Origin: Rubrivivax gelatinosus
Lineage (GTDB): Bacteria > Pseudomonadota > Gammaproteobacteria > Burkholderiales > Burkholderiaceae_C
Reading direction: 5' to 3'
Assembly: GCF_016583785.1 (NCBI RefSeq)
Contig: NZ_NRRU01000038.1
Location: forward strand, 1 to 45,910
Length of the DNA stretch: 45,910 nucleotides
Shown one piece after another: positions 8,878 to 16,983 of this stretch (position 1 is its first letter; each line of letters begins with the position of its first letter). A program made the position numbers and the translations under genes. Below the pieces are notes generated by a model. The model was not told the origin of the DNA. It did no database searches and saw only the letters and a list, made by a program, of their open reading frames with translations.

Positions 8878-9309
8878 TCAGGCCGTCGCGCGGCGGCGCA
8901 CGGCCTCGATGTAGGCCTGGCCGTCGGGCGGCAGGCCGCTCCTCTGCGAGGTCCAGAGCATCTCGCCCAGGCACTCCATCACCTCGTGGTGCGCGTCGTG
9001 CAGCGAGTTGCGGCGTGCGGCCAGCAGCGACACCGCCTGGCGGATGCCGGTGGGCTGGTCGATGCCGCACTGCTCCTCGATCGACAGGTGCATGGACAGG
9101 TGCAGGAAGGGGTTGGTGCGGCCGGCGTCGATGCGGTAGTCGGCCGCCAGTGCCGCCTCCAGGTCGGCCAGTTCGGCGTGATACTCGGGGTGCTCGGCGA
9201 TCCAGCGTGTCGCGATCGCTTCCATCGGATCGACCGGAGCGCCTTCTCGGTATTTCGCATAAGCGCCGCAGAAGAAGCGCCTGACGTCGGCCTGGTTCGG
9301 TTGGAACAT
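8878..9309 (-). CDS. DUF1841 family protein
   Basis: A 143-residue cytoplasmic protein starting MFQPNQADVRRFFCGAY (ATG 9309), the conserved opening of DUF1841, a family of unknown function common in beta- and gamma-proteobacteria. Further family features are AEHPEYH and a NPFLHLSMHLSIEEQ segment rich in His/Glu, followed by HDAHHEVMECLGEMLW. The His/Glu-rich helices would fit a metal site, but that is inference. Divergent from the reductase at 9356 with 46 bp between the start codons. Confidence 0.87.
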   Translation of the reverse strand: MFQPNQADVRRFFCGAYAKYREGAPVDPMEAIATRWIAEHPEYHAELADLEAALAADYRIDAGRTNPFLHLSMHLSIEEQCGIDQPTGIRQAVSLLAARRNSLHDAHHEVMECLGEMLWTSQRSGLPPDGQAYIEAVRRRATA

Positions 9310-9355
9310 CGTCGCATTGTCGCCGGGCACCCATGACCCGGCTTCAGACACTCCG

Positions 9356-9931
9356 ATGAACGTCACCACAGAACAGCTTTTCAGCGCCGCGCGCACCCAG
9401 AACGGCTACCGCGACGAACCCGTACCCGACACCACGCTCGAGCAGCTCTACGAACTGCTGAAGTGGGGCCCGACCGCCGCCAACGGCTGCCCGGCGCGTT
9501 TCGTCTTCGTGCGCACGCCCGAGGCGCGGGCGCGCCTGGCCGACATCGTCAGCGCCGGCAACCGGCAGAAGGTGCTGCAAGCGCCGGTGACGGCCGTCAT
9601 CGGCATGGACCTGGCGTTCCACGACAAGCTGCCGCAGCTGTTTCCGCACGCCGACGCGCGCGCCTGGTTCGCCGGCAAGGACTGGCTGATCGCCGAGACC
9701 GCGCTGCGCAATTCCTCGCTGCAGGGCGCCTACCTGATCCTCGCCGCGCGTGCGCTCGGCCTGGACTGCGGGCCGATGAGCGGCTTCGACGTCGCCCGCG
9801 CCGACGCCGAATACTGGGCCGGCACCGCGGTGCGAACCAACTTCATCTGCACGCTGGGCCACGGTGACCCGACGAAGGTCCACCCGCGGCTGCCGCGGCT
9901 CGCCTTCGCCGAAGCCTGCCGCCTGGTCTGA
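9356..9931 (+). CDS. Malonic semialdehyde reductase (RutE/HadB) family nitroreductase-fold protein
   Basis: A 191-residue protein starting MNVTTEQLFSAART (ATG 9356). It has the FMN-dependent nitroreductase fold in its RutE/HadB form: RTQNGYRDEPV, LLKWGPTAANGCPARFVFV, ALRNSSLQGAYLILAARALGLDCGPMSGFD and the C-terminal TNFICTLGHGDPTKVHPRLPRL. E. coli RutE reduces malonic semialdehyde to 3-hydroxypropionate in pyrimidine breakdown; HadB/RutE paralogues in other bacteria have wider roles. No other rut gene is present, so substrate assignment is uncertain. The stop overlaps the next start as TGATG, coupling it to a membrane exporter. Confidence 0.87.
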   Translation: MNVTTEQLFSAARTQNGYRDEPVPDTTLEQLYELLKWGPTAANGCPARFVFVRTPEARARLADIVSAGNRQKVLQAPVTAVIGMDLAFHDKLPQLFPHADARAWFAGKDWLIAETALRNSSLQGAYLILAARALGLDCGPMSGFDVARADAEYWAGTAVRTNFICTLGHGDPTKVHPRLPRLAFAEACRLV

Positions 9932-10701
9932 TGTTCGCCTCGCTGGCCGGGGGCTCGGTGATCGCCGACCCCTGGTTCTACGCCGTGGCGATCCCGGCGG
10001 TGCTGCTCGTCGGCATCTCCAAGAGTGGTTTCGGCGCCGGCTTCGGTGCCCTGGGCGTGCCGCTGATGGCGCTGGCCGTGCCGGTGCCGCAGGCCGCGGC
10101 GATCATGCTGCCGCTGCTCGTCGTGATGGACGTGCTCGGCCTGGCGGCGCTGGTGCGCCAGTGCGACCGCAGCCTGGTGCGGCTGCTGGTGCCGGCCAGC
10201 CTGGTCGGCATCGTCGTCGGCGCGCTGCTTTTCGGCTGGCTGTCGGCGGCCGCGGTCTCGGGCGTCGTCGGTGCGCTGACGCTGGGTTTCCTGGCGCTGC
10301 GCAAGTTCTTCCCGGCCAAGGCCGACGCGCCGCCGCCGCCGGGCTGGCTGGGTTTCATCTACGGCGTGCTGTCGGGTTTCACCAGCTTCGTCGCCCACGC
10401 CGGCGGGCCGCCGATGGGCTTCTACGTGCTGCCGCTCAAGCTGAGGCCCATCGTCTTCACGGCGACGCTGGCGGTGGTGTTCGCGGTCGTCAACATGGCC
10501 AAGTGGATCCCGTACGCCTGGCTCGGGCTGATCGACGTGCGCAACCTCGTGACCTCGGCGGTGCTGGTGCCGTTCGCGCCGCTGGGCGTCTGGCTGGGGC
10601 TCAAGCTGGCCGAGCGCGTGTCGCCGGCGGCCTTCTACCGGCTGTTCGAGCTGGGCATGCTGCTCACCGGCATCAAGCTGCTCTGGGACGGACTGCGCTG
10701 A
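9931..10701 (+). CDS. TSUP (TauE/SafE) family membrane permease
   Basis: A 256-residue protein with about eight hydrophobic segments in two similar halves. The first half contains VGISKSGFGAGFGALGVPLMAL and the second GVLSGFTSFVAHAGGPPMGFYVLP, the duplicated Gly-rich signatures of the TSUP/DUF81 family. TSUP members export sulfite, sulfoacetate or other small organic/sulfur anions. It begins at ATG 9931 inside the stop of the RutE-like gene (TGATG), so the two proteins are probably made together; an organic acid product could be the exported anion, which is inference. Confidence 0.9.
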   Translation: MFASLAGGSVIADPWFYAVAIPAVLLVGISKSGFGAGFGALGVPLMALAVPVPQAAAIMLPLLVVMDVLGLAALVRQCDRSLVRLLVPASLVGIVVGALLFGWLSAAAVSGVVGALTLGFLALRKFFPAKADAPPPPGWLGFIYGVLSGFTSFVAHAGGPPMGFYVLPLKLRPIVFTATLAVVFAVVNMAKWIPYAWLGLIDVRNLVTSAVLVPFAPLGVWLGLKLAERVSPAAFYRLFELGMLLTGIKLLWDGLR

Positions 10702-10710
10702 GCGCCGGCA

Positions 10711-10737
10711 CGGGGCCGCTACCATCGGCCCCGTTTT
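10711..10737 (+). terminator. Rho-independent terminator after the TSUP gene
   Basis: CGGGGCCG (10711-10718) pairs perfectly with CGGCCCCG (10726-10733) across a 7-nt loop and is followed directly by TTTT. It lies 10 bp after the TSUP stop and ends the reductase-permease unit. It is also only 18 nt before the ParA-like start, so transcription of that gene must begin in or just before the hairpin, or read through. Confidence 0.6.
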
Positions 10738-10754
10738 CAGCAGGAGGGCACCGG

Positions 10755-11372
10755 ATGCCGGTCATCGTCATCGCCAACCCCAAGGGTGGCGTCGGCAAGA
10801 GCACGCTGGCGACCAACATCGCCGGCTGCCTGGCGGCGCACGGCGCCGCCGTGATGCTGGGCGACGTCGACCGGCAGCAGTCTTCGCGCCAGTGGCTGGC
10901 GCAGCGGCCGGCGGCGCTGCCGACGATCCGCGGCTGGGATGTCGAGCCCGGCGACATCGTGCGCCCGCCCAAGGGCACGACGCACGTCGTGCTCGACACC
11001 CCCGCCGGCCTGCACGGCAAGCGCCTGGACGCGGTGCTGAAGATCGCCGACCGCATGCTGATCCCGCTGCAGCCCAGCCTGTTCGACATCCAGGCCACGC
11101 ATGCCTTCGTGCAGGCGCTGCGCGCGCACCGCCGCGGCGCCGAGCTCACGCTCGGCCTGGTCGCGATGCGCGTGCGCGAACACACGCTGGCGCAGGAGCA
11201 GCTGCAGCACTACCTGCAGACGCTGCCGGTGCCGGTGGTGGCGTCGCTGCGCGACACCCAGAACTACGTCCAGCTCGCCGCGCGCGGGCTGTCGCTGTGG
11301 GACGTGACCCCGGGCCGCGTCGAGCGCGACCTGGCCCAATGGGCGCCGCTGCTGGAGTGGGTCACGCGCTGA
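10755..11372 (+). CDS. ParA/MinD-type ATPase, orphan
   Basis: A 205-residue protein from ATG 10755 with AGGAGG (10742-10747) upstream. The deviant Walker [10 protein letters not shown] (about 9-17) has both lysines, and the switch region VLDTPAGLHG corresponds to Walker A'. It is close in size to small orphan ParA proteins (MipZ/ParC/VirC1-like) that position cellular structures or plasmids by nucleotide-dependent dimerisation. No parB, parS-like site, chemotaxis or flagellar gene is adjacent. It is followed by a two-component system 116 bp on; a functional link is not shown. Confidence 0.88.
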   Translation: MPVIVIANPKGGVGKSTLATNIAGCLAAHGAAVMLGDVDRQQSSRQWLAQRPAALPTIRGWDVEPGDIVRPPKGTTHVVLDTPAGLHGKRLDAVLKIADRMLIPLQPSLFDIQATHAFVQALRAHRRGAELTLGLVAMRVREHTLAQEQLQHYLQTLPVPVVASLRDTQNYVQLAARGLSLWDVTPGRVERDLAQWAPLLEWVTR

Positions 11373-11488
11373 GTTGCCGGGCGGCGGCGAATCGTCCGCC
11401 GTGACGATGCCCCCAAACAGAGGGTGCGCCGCGTTCGCTGGTGCGAGCCCAGAATGCCCTCGTCGTGTCCACGGCGTGGGGAGGGACC

Positions 11489-12235
11489 ATGAAAGTCCTG
11501 CTGGTCGACGACCATCCGCTGATCCTCTCTGCCCTGCAGGCGGTGATCCGCGGCCTGGGTGACGACGTCACCGTGCTCGGTGTCGCCAGCGCCGAGGCCG
11601 CGCGCGAGGCGTTGCGCCTGGACGCCGAACACGACCTCGTGCTGCTCGACCTCGCGCTCGGCGACGCCGACGGCTTCGAGGTGCTGGCCGAGTTCCGCGC
11701 CACCTATCCCGAACTGCCGGTGGTCGTGGTCTCGGCCTCCGAGCGCGCCAGCGACGTCATCCGCGCGATCGACCTCGGCGCGATGGGCTTCGTGCCCAAA
11801 CGTTCGTCGAACAAGGCGCTGTGCGAGGCGCTGCGCATGGTGATGTCGGGTGGCCTGTACGTGCCGCCGAACATGCTCGGGCTGGAAGCGCGCCCGGCGG
11901 CCGACGCCCCCGATACCGTGCCCGGCGCGCTGCGCCTGCTGGCCGATGCGCCGCTGGGCGAACGCGCCCGGCCCGAGCCGCACCAGGAGCCGCCGTCGAT
12001 GGCGCGGCTGGGCCTGACGCCGCGCCAGGGCGAGGTGCTGGGGCTGCTGCTCAAGGGCCTGCCGAACAAGCTGATCGCGCGCGAGCTCGAACTCTCGGTC
12101 GAGACGGTGAAGGACCACGTCGCCGCGGTGCTGCGTGCGCTTGGCGTCAGCACGCGCACGCAGGCCGTGCTCGCCGTCAGCCAGATGATGCAGCGCCAGG
12201 CCGGCTACGCGCCGAAGACGCCGCCGCAGCCGTGA
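11489..12235 (+). CDS. NarL/FixJ-type response regulator (REC-LuxR HTH)
   Basis: A 248-residue protein starting MKVLLVDDHPL (ATG 11489; GGGGAGGGA upstream). The receiver domain has acidic pocket D7/D8, phospho-acceptor D54 in LLDLALGD and K104 in FVPKRSS. A variable linker (about 130-170) leads to a LuxR-type HTH (LTPRQGEVLGLLLKGLPNKLIARELELSVETVKDHV). It should act as a DNA-binding transcription factor phosphorylated by the overlapping hybrid kinase (GTGA overlap). A C5-A3 to G3 imperfect inverted element (about 11409-11424) in the 116-bp leader could be an autoregulatory site, but it is weak. Confidence 0.93.
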   Translation: MKVLLVDDHPLILSALQAVIRGLGDDVTVLGVASAEAAREALRLDAEHDLVLLDLALGDADGFEVLAEFRATYPELPVVVVSASERASDVIRAIDLGAMGFVPKRSSNKALCEALRMVMSGGLYVPPNMLGLEARPAADAPDTVPGALRLLADAPLGERARPEPHQEPPSMARLGLTPRQGEVLGLLLKGLPNKLIARELELSVETVKDHVAAVLRALGVSTRTQAVLAVSQMMQRQAGYAPKTPPQP

Positions 12236-14064
12236 GCGCGGCGCCGCCACTGGCGCGCGTAGCCGCCGCCGAGGCGGCCGAAGCCGCCGCGCCGCGCCCG
12301 CCGCGCCCGGCCTCCGACCGGATGCGCACGCTGTACCTGCAGACCCCGGCGACGCTGGGCGGCTACGCCTTCGGTCTGGGTGTCGTGCTGATGTCCTTCC
12401 ACGGGCTGGCCGGGCAGCGCCGGCTCTTCGGCTGGGCGGCCGTGGTCTCGCTGCTGTGGGTGCTGCAGCTGCTGCACTACCTGCGCTGGCGCCGACAGCG
12501 CGACGCCGACGAGGCGCTGCAGCGCGCCTGGCGGCGCAGCTGGACGGCGCTCGTGCTCGCGCACGGCGCGCTCTGGGGCGCCGCCGCCTGGCTGTTCTGG
12601 GGGCTGGGCGGCAGCTACCAGACGACCTCGCTGGTGCTGGTGCTCTACGGCTTGTGCGTCGCGTCGGTGCAGATGCTGGCGACGCAGACCCGGCTCTTCC
12701 TCGCCTACAACGGCCTGGTGCTGGCACCGACGGTGCTGCGCATCGCCAGCGACGCCGGTCTGGACGGCCGGCTGCAGCTGGCGGCCGTCGTCGCCAGCCT
12801 GTTCGTCGTCAGCGTGCTGATGTCGCGCACCTACGGCAACGCGCTCGGCCAGGCGATGCTGCTCAAGCGCCACACCGACGAGATTGCCGCCCAGCTGCGA
12901 GCCGGCAAGGCCGAGGCCGATGCCGCGCGCCGCGCCGCCGAGGCCGCCTGCCAGGCCAAGACCCAGTTCTTCGCCGCCGCCAGCCACGACCTGCGCCAGC
13001 CCTTGCACGCGATGGGCCTGTTCGCCGAGGCGCTGCGCCAGCGCGTGCACGAGCCCGAGGTGGCGGCGCTGGTCAACAGCATCAACGAGTCGGTCGACGC
13101 GCTCGAAGGCCTGTTCGGCGAACTGCTGGACATCACCCGCATCGATTCCGGCGACGTCGAGCCGCGCCCCGAAGCGATGGCGATGCGCGAGCTGTTCGCG
13201 CGCCTGCGCCTGCACTTCGAGCCGCTGGCCTTCGAGAAGGGGCTGGCGCTGGCCTTCCGCGGCGAACGCCACGTCGCCCACGCCGACCCGGTGCTGGTCG
13301 AGCGCATCCTGCGCAACCTGGTCAGCAACGCGATCCGCTACACCGACGACGGCGGCGTGCTCGTCAGCTGCCGGCCGCACGGCGGGCGGCTCCTGCTGCA
13401 GGTCTGGGACAGCGGCATCGGCATCGCCGACGTCAGCCTGCCGCACATCTTCGAGGAGTTCTTCCAGGTCCGGAGCACGCGGGCGCTGCAGCCGCACCAC
13501 CGCAAGGGCCTGGGGCTGGGGCTGGCGATCGTGCAGCGCCTGGCGGCGCTGATGCACGCCGAGCTGACGGTGCGCTCGCGTGTCGGCCACGGCACCGTGT
13601 TCTCGCTGCTGCTGCCGCGTGGGCGCCTGCCGCCACCCGCGCCCGGCCCGGACGCCGCGCTGTCGCTGCCCGCACTGGCGCTCGCCGGCCGGCTGGTCGC
13701 GGTCGTCGACGACGAGGCCGCGGTACGCGAGGGCCTGGTCGTGCTGCTGCAGGCCTGGGGCGCACGCGTGCTCGACTTCGACAGCCTCGACGCGCTGCAG
13801 GGCTGGCTGGCCTCGCCGCGGGCCGAACGCCCGGACCTGCTGATCACCGACGACCGCCTGCCGCAGGGCCGCCGCGGGCTGCAGGCGCTGCAGGCGGCGC
13901 GTGCGCGCTGGCCGGACGCGGCGCTGCCGGCCATCGTCGTCACCGCCGGCACTTTCGACGGCCACGAACGCGGCGCGGCCGAACACGGCTATCACCTGCT
14001 GATCAAGCCGGTGCTGCCGAACCGGCTGCGCGCGATGATCGCCTTCAAGCTCGGCATGCGCTGA
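12232..14064 (+). CDS. Hybrid histidine kinase (6TM-HisKA-HATPase-REC)
   Basis: A 610-residue protein if it starts at GTG 12232, which overlaps the regulator stop as GTGA; ATG 12322 (MRTLYLQ) is an alternative. About six membrane segments (residues 40-200) without a recognisable extracytoplasmic domain are followed by a short coiled coil, HisKA (FFAAASHDLRQPLH, His 252), HATPase (N box NLVSNAIRYTD, G1 DSGIGI, GLGLGLAIV) and a C-terminal receiver (VVDDEAAVREG, acceptor Asp 540 or 541 in ITDDRLPQ). The signal is probably sensed in the membrane. It forms a complete system with the upstream regulator; the C-terminal receiver may tune the phosphate flow. Confidence 0.92.
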   Translation: MSAAPPLARVAAAEAAEAAAPRPPRPASDRMRTLYLQTPATLGGYAFGLGVVLMSFHGLAGQRRLFGWAAVVSLLWVLQLLHYLRWRRQRDADEALQRAWRRSWTALVLAHGALWGAAAWLFWGLGGSYQTTSLVLVLYGLCVASVQMLATQTRLFLAYNGLVLAPTVLRIASDAGLDGRLQLAAVVASLFVVSVLMSRTYGNALGQAMLLKRHTDEIAAQLRAGKAEADAARRAAEAACQAKTQFFAAASHDLRQPLHAMGLFAEALRQRVHEPEVAALVNSINESVDALEGLFGELLDITRIDSGDVEPRPEAMAMRELFARLRLHFEPLAFEKGLALAFRGERHVAHADPVLVERILRNLVSNAIRYTDDGGVLVSCRPHGGRLLLQVWDSGIGIADVSLPHIFEEFFQVRSTRALQPHHRKGLGLGLAIVQRLAALMHAELTVRSRVGHGTVFSLLLPRGRLPPPAPGPDAALSLPALALAGRLVAVVDDEAAVREGLVVLLQAWGARVLDFDSLDALQGWLASPRAERPDLLITDDRLPQGRRGLQALQAARARWPDAALPAIVVTAGTFDGHERGAAEHGYHLLIKPVLPNRLRAMIAFKLGMR

Positions 14065-14083
14065 GCCGGCCGGCAGCGGCCGC

Positions 14084-14941
14084 TCAGGCCGGCGTGTAGC
14101 TCAGGCGCACGTAGATCGGGGCGAAGGCCTCGGCCTGGGTGATCTCGACCAGGCGCTCGCGCGCCAGTTCCAGCATCGCGATGAAGGTCACGACCAGCAC
14201 CGGCGTGCCGCGTGTCAGGTCGAACAGGTCCTGGAACTCGACGAAACGCTGGCCCTGCAGCCGGCGCAGCACGACGGTCATGAACTCGCGCACCGAGAGC
14301 TGCTCGCGCGAGATCGTGTGGTGCTGGTTCAGCCGGGCGCGCTTCAAGATGTCGGCCCAGGCGGCGCGCAGGTCGGCGGGTTCGACGTCGGGCCAGCGCG
14401 GCTCCAGCGCCTGCTCGACGTGCACCTGGGCGCGCAGGAAGTCGCGCCCGGCCTGGGGCAGCGCGTCCAGGCGCGCCGCGGCGAGCTTGATCTGCTCGTA
14501 TTCGATCAGCCGGCGCACGAGTTCGGCGCGCGGATCCTCGGGCTCGCCGCCGTCCGGGTTGTGCTTGGGCGGCAGCAGCATGCGCGACTTGATCTCGATG
14601 AGCATCGCCGCCATCAGCAGGTACTCGCTCGCGAGCTCGAGGTTGCGCCGGCGCAGCTGCTCGACGTAGTCCAGGTACTGGCGCGTGACGTCGGCCAGCG
14701 GGATGTCGAGGATGTTGAAGTTCTGCTTGCGGATCAGGTAGAGCAGCAGGTCCAGCGGCCCTTCGAAGGCTTCGAGGAAGACCTCGAGCGCATCCGGCGG
14801 GATGTACAAGTCCTGCGGCATCCGGAACAGCGGCTCGCCGTACAGGCGGGCGACGGCGACCTGGTCCACGACATCCTGCGCGGGTGGGTCGGCGGCCGCT
14901 GGCGCTGCGGGCAGCGCGTCGGGCAGGGTGCTGGCGTCCAA
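14084..14941 (-). CDS. scpA: Segregation and condensation protein A (ScpA kleisin)
   Basis: A 285-residue ScpA with the conserved core FEGPLDLLLYLIRKQNFNILDIPLADVTRQYLDYV and AAMLIEIKSRMLLPP. The first 45 residues form a Pro/Ala-rich extension often seen in beta-proteobacterial ScpA. ScpA is the kleisin bridging SMC heads, with ScpB as partner, in chromosome condensation and segregation. scpB and smc are not in the window. It starts 7 bp after the DUF3460 stop, the usual beta-proteobacterial order. Its 3' end converges on the hybrid kinase with 19 bp between stops. Confidence 0.94.
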   Translation of the reverse strand: MDASTLPDALPAAPAAADPPAQDVVDQVAVARLYGEPLFRMPQDLYIPPDALEVFLEAFEGPLDLLLYLIRKQNFNILDIPLADVTRQYLDYVEQLRRRNLELASEYLLMAAMLIEIKSRMLLPPKHNPDGGEPEDPRAELVRRLIEYEQIKLAAARLDALPQAGRDFLRAQVHVEQALEPRWPDVEPADLRAAWADILKRARLNQHHTISREQLSVREFMTVVLRRLQGQRFVEFQDLFDLTRGTPVLVVTFIAMLELARERLVEITQAEAFAPIYVRLSYTPA

Positions 14942-14948
14942 GCGCGCT

Positions 14949-15155
14949 TCAGCGGCTCTTGGGCTGGTAGACGTAAGGCTGCTGCGGCACCCGCGCCTGG
15001 CGCCAGGACTGCTGCGCGTCGCGGTCGATCGCCTTGTCCCAGAGCAGGGCGCGGCCGGCGCGCTGTTCGTCTTCCAGCGTCGGCTTGTCGGTCTTCAGCT
15101 TCTCGATGAAGTGGGTGACTTCGGATTTGTAGGGCTTGCGGAAGAACGGAGGCAT
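14949..15155 (-). CDS. DUF3460 family protein
   Basis: A 68-residue protein starting MPPFFRKPYKSEVTHFI (ATG 15155). It matches DUF3460: YKSEVTHFIEKLK, then LEDEQRAGRALLWDK and a C-terminal RVPQQPYVYQ. The function is unknown, but the gene habitually precedes scpA in Burkholderiales and is 7 bp from it here, so they are co-transcribed. No signal peptide or membrane segment. Confidence 0.88.
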   Translation of the reverse strand: MPPFFRKPYKSEVTHFIEKLKTDKPTLEDEQRAGRALLWDKAIDRDAQQSWRQARVPQQPYVYQPKSR

Positions 15156-15241
15156 GGTGCGGTGCGGCAGCGACAATCGACGGTCGACCGCCGAGTTTAG
15201 CGGTGAGCCGGCCAGCGCGCCGGTGCCGCACGAGGAGCCCC

Positions 15242-16705
15242 ATGAGGGAGATCGAGCTGAAGTTCCAGGTTCCGGCCGCCGCGCGCGAGCGCCTGCGCCG
15301 GGCCGTCGCCACCCGTAGCGCCGTGATCCTGCCGCTGGCCGCCGCCTACGCCGACACCGCCGACGACCGGCTGGCCCGCGCCGGCTTCGCGCTGCGCCTG
15401 CGGCACGAGGGCGATCGCTGGGTGCAGACCTTGAAGGGCCGCGGCGACGGCATGATGGATCGGCTGGAGCACGAGATCGTGCTGCCCGCGGCCGAGACCG
15501 CGCCGGTGCTGGACCCGGCGCGCCACGCCGGCACGCCGGCGGGCACGGCGCTGGCGCGGCTGCTGGCCGACGGCGCGCCGCTGGTCGAGCTCTACCGCAC
15601 CGAGATCCAGCGCCTGGCGCGGCGCGTGCGCAGCGGCGGCGCCGTCATCGAGATCGCGTTCGACGAAGGCCGCATCGTCGCCGGGGAAAGGTCGGTCGCG
15701 GTCTGCGAGATCGAGTTCGAGCTGATCTCGGGCCCGCCCGCGGCGCTGCTCGCGCTGGCCGCGCGCTGGGTGCAGCGCCACGGCCTGTGGCTGGACGTGC
15801 GCACCAAGGCCGAGCGTGGCCACCGCCTGTATCGCGGCCTGGATCAGGTGCCGGCGGTGCGCGCCGTGGCCGCCGAGCTGCCCGAGGGCGCCGGCACGAC
15901 GCGCGTCTTCGGCAGCATGCTGCAGTCGGCGCTGCAGCAGGTGCTGCCCAACGCCGCCGAGGTCGCCGACAGCGGCGCTGACGCCGAGACCCTGCACCAG
16001 CTGCGTGTCGGCCTGCGCCGGCTGCGCACCGCGCTGCGTGTGTTCGCACCCTGGGCCACCGACGAAGCCGCGGCGCGTGCGCTCGAACAGGCGCTGGCCG
16101 AACCCTTCACCGCCCTTGGCGCGGCGCGTGACGCCGACGTCGCCGGCACGCTGCTGGCGGCACTGGCCGAGGCCGGCGCGCCGCCGCTGGCCTGGCCACG
16201 GCCGGCCGACGCGCCACTGCCGGCCGCGGTCGCCGCGGCGCCCGGGTTCACGCTGCTGATGCTGCAGGCGATGGCGCTGGCGCTCGGCTCGCTGCCGATG
16301 CCCGGCGCGCCGCTGGACGAGGCCGTCGCCGCGCTGCTGGCGCCGGCCTGGCGCCGCGCACGTGCCGATGCCCGCCGCTTCGAGGCCCTGGACATCGAGC
16401 GCCGCCACCGCCTGCGCAAGCGCCTGAAGCGGCTGCGTTATGCGCTCGAGTTCCTGCAGCCGGTGCTGCCGCGCAAACGCAGCCGGGCCGCGGCCAAGGC
16501 CTTGCGCGTGGCGCTGGACGCGCTCGGCAACTACAACGACCACGTCGTCGCCCAGGCGACGCTGCGCGCGCGGGCCGCGGCCGAGCCGGCCGACGCCGGC
16601 GTCGCCTTCGCGCTCGGCTGGCTCGCAGCACGCGAGCCCGACGAACAGGCCCGGGCCGCCGCCGCGCTGGCGCCGCTGGGCGAGCTCAAGCGTTTCTGGC
16701 GATGA
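15242..16705 (+). CDS. CYTH-CHAD domain protein (triphosphatase-like)
   Basis: A 487-residue protein; ATG 15242 follows GAGGAG at 15232-15237 and opens with the CYTH signature ExExK (E3, E5, K7 in REIELKF). The CYTH domain (about 1-200) has further basic and acidic strands (FALRLRHEG, WVQTLKGRG, EHEIVL) that line a triphosphate tunnel. The CHAD domain (about 220-480) has conserved His/Arg helices such as LHQLRVGLRRLRTALRVF and RRHRLRKRLKRLRYALEFL that bind polyphosphate. Proteins of this architecture (E. coli YgiF) hydrolyse inorganic triphosphate. The stop overlaps the DUF4212 start as ATGA. Confidence 0.92.
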   Translation: MREIELKFQVPAAARERLRRAVATRSAVILPLAAAYADTADDRLARAGFALRLRHEGDRWVQTLKGRGDGMMDRLEHEIVLPAAETAPVLDPARHAGTPAGTALARLLADGAPLVELYRTEIQRLARRVRSGGAVIEIAFDEGRIVAGERSVAVCEIEFELISGPPAALLALAARWVQRHGLWLDVRTKAERGHRLYRGLDQVPAVRAVAAELPEGAGTTRVFGSMLQSALQQVLPNAAEVADSGADAETLHQLRVGLRRLRTALRVFAPWATDEAAARALEQALAEPFTALGAARDADVAGTLLAALAEAGAPPLAWPRPADAPLPAAVAAAPGFTLLMLQAMALALGSLPMPGAPLDEAVAALLAPAWRRARADARRFEALDIERRHRLRKRLKRLRYALEFLQPVLPRKRSRAAAKALRVALDALGNYNDHVVAQATLRARAAAEPADAGVAFALGWLAAREPDEQARAAAALAPLGELKRFWR

Positions 16706-16980
16706 ACCCGCGGCCCGGGCCCGACGCCGGCGGCGCCCGCCGGCGTCGCCACTGGCAGCGCACGCGGCGGCTGACGCTGTGGCTGCTGGGCATCTGGTTC
16801 GGCGTCACCTTCGTCGTCGCCTTCTTCGCGCGCGAGCTCGACTTCCGGCTCTTCGGCTCGCCGTTCAGCTTCTGGGTCGCGGCCCAGGGCGCACCCATCG
16901 TCTACCTGGTGCTGGTCTGGGTCTACGCGCTGGTGATGGACCGCCGCGACGACGAACGCGGCGACCCGGCCGACGACTGA
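16702..16980 (+). CDS. DUF4212 family small membrane protein, orphan
   Basis: A 92-residue protein with a basic N-terminus, two membrane helices (about 27-46 and 57-77) and a charged tail. The segment LWLLGIWFGVTFVVAFFARELDFRLFGSPFSFWVAAQGAPIVYLVLVW is split by the conserved FGSPFSFWVAAQG motif of DUF4212. These proteins normally sit immediately before a sodium:solute symporter of the acetate/ActP-like group as a small subunit. Here the following gene is a SulP transporter on the opposite strand and no symporter is in the window. ATG 16702 overlaps the CYTH-CHAD stop. Confidence 0.87.
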   Translation: MNPRPGPDAGGARRRRHWQRTRRLTLWLLGIWFGVTFVVAFFARELDFRLFGSPFSFWVAAQGAPIVYLVLVWVYALVMDRRDDERGDPADD

Positions 16981-16983
16981 TCA
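16978..16983. other. Back-to-back stop codons TGATCA (DUF4212 / SulP)
   Basis: TGA (16978-16980, plus) ends the DUF4212 gene and TCA (16981-16983) is the TGA of the SulP gene read on the minus strand. The two coding regions abut with zero spacing, leaving no room for a terminator between the convergent genes. Confidence 0.9.
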
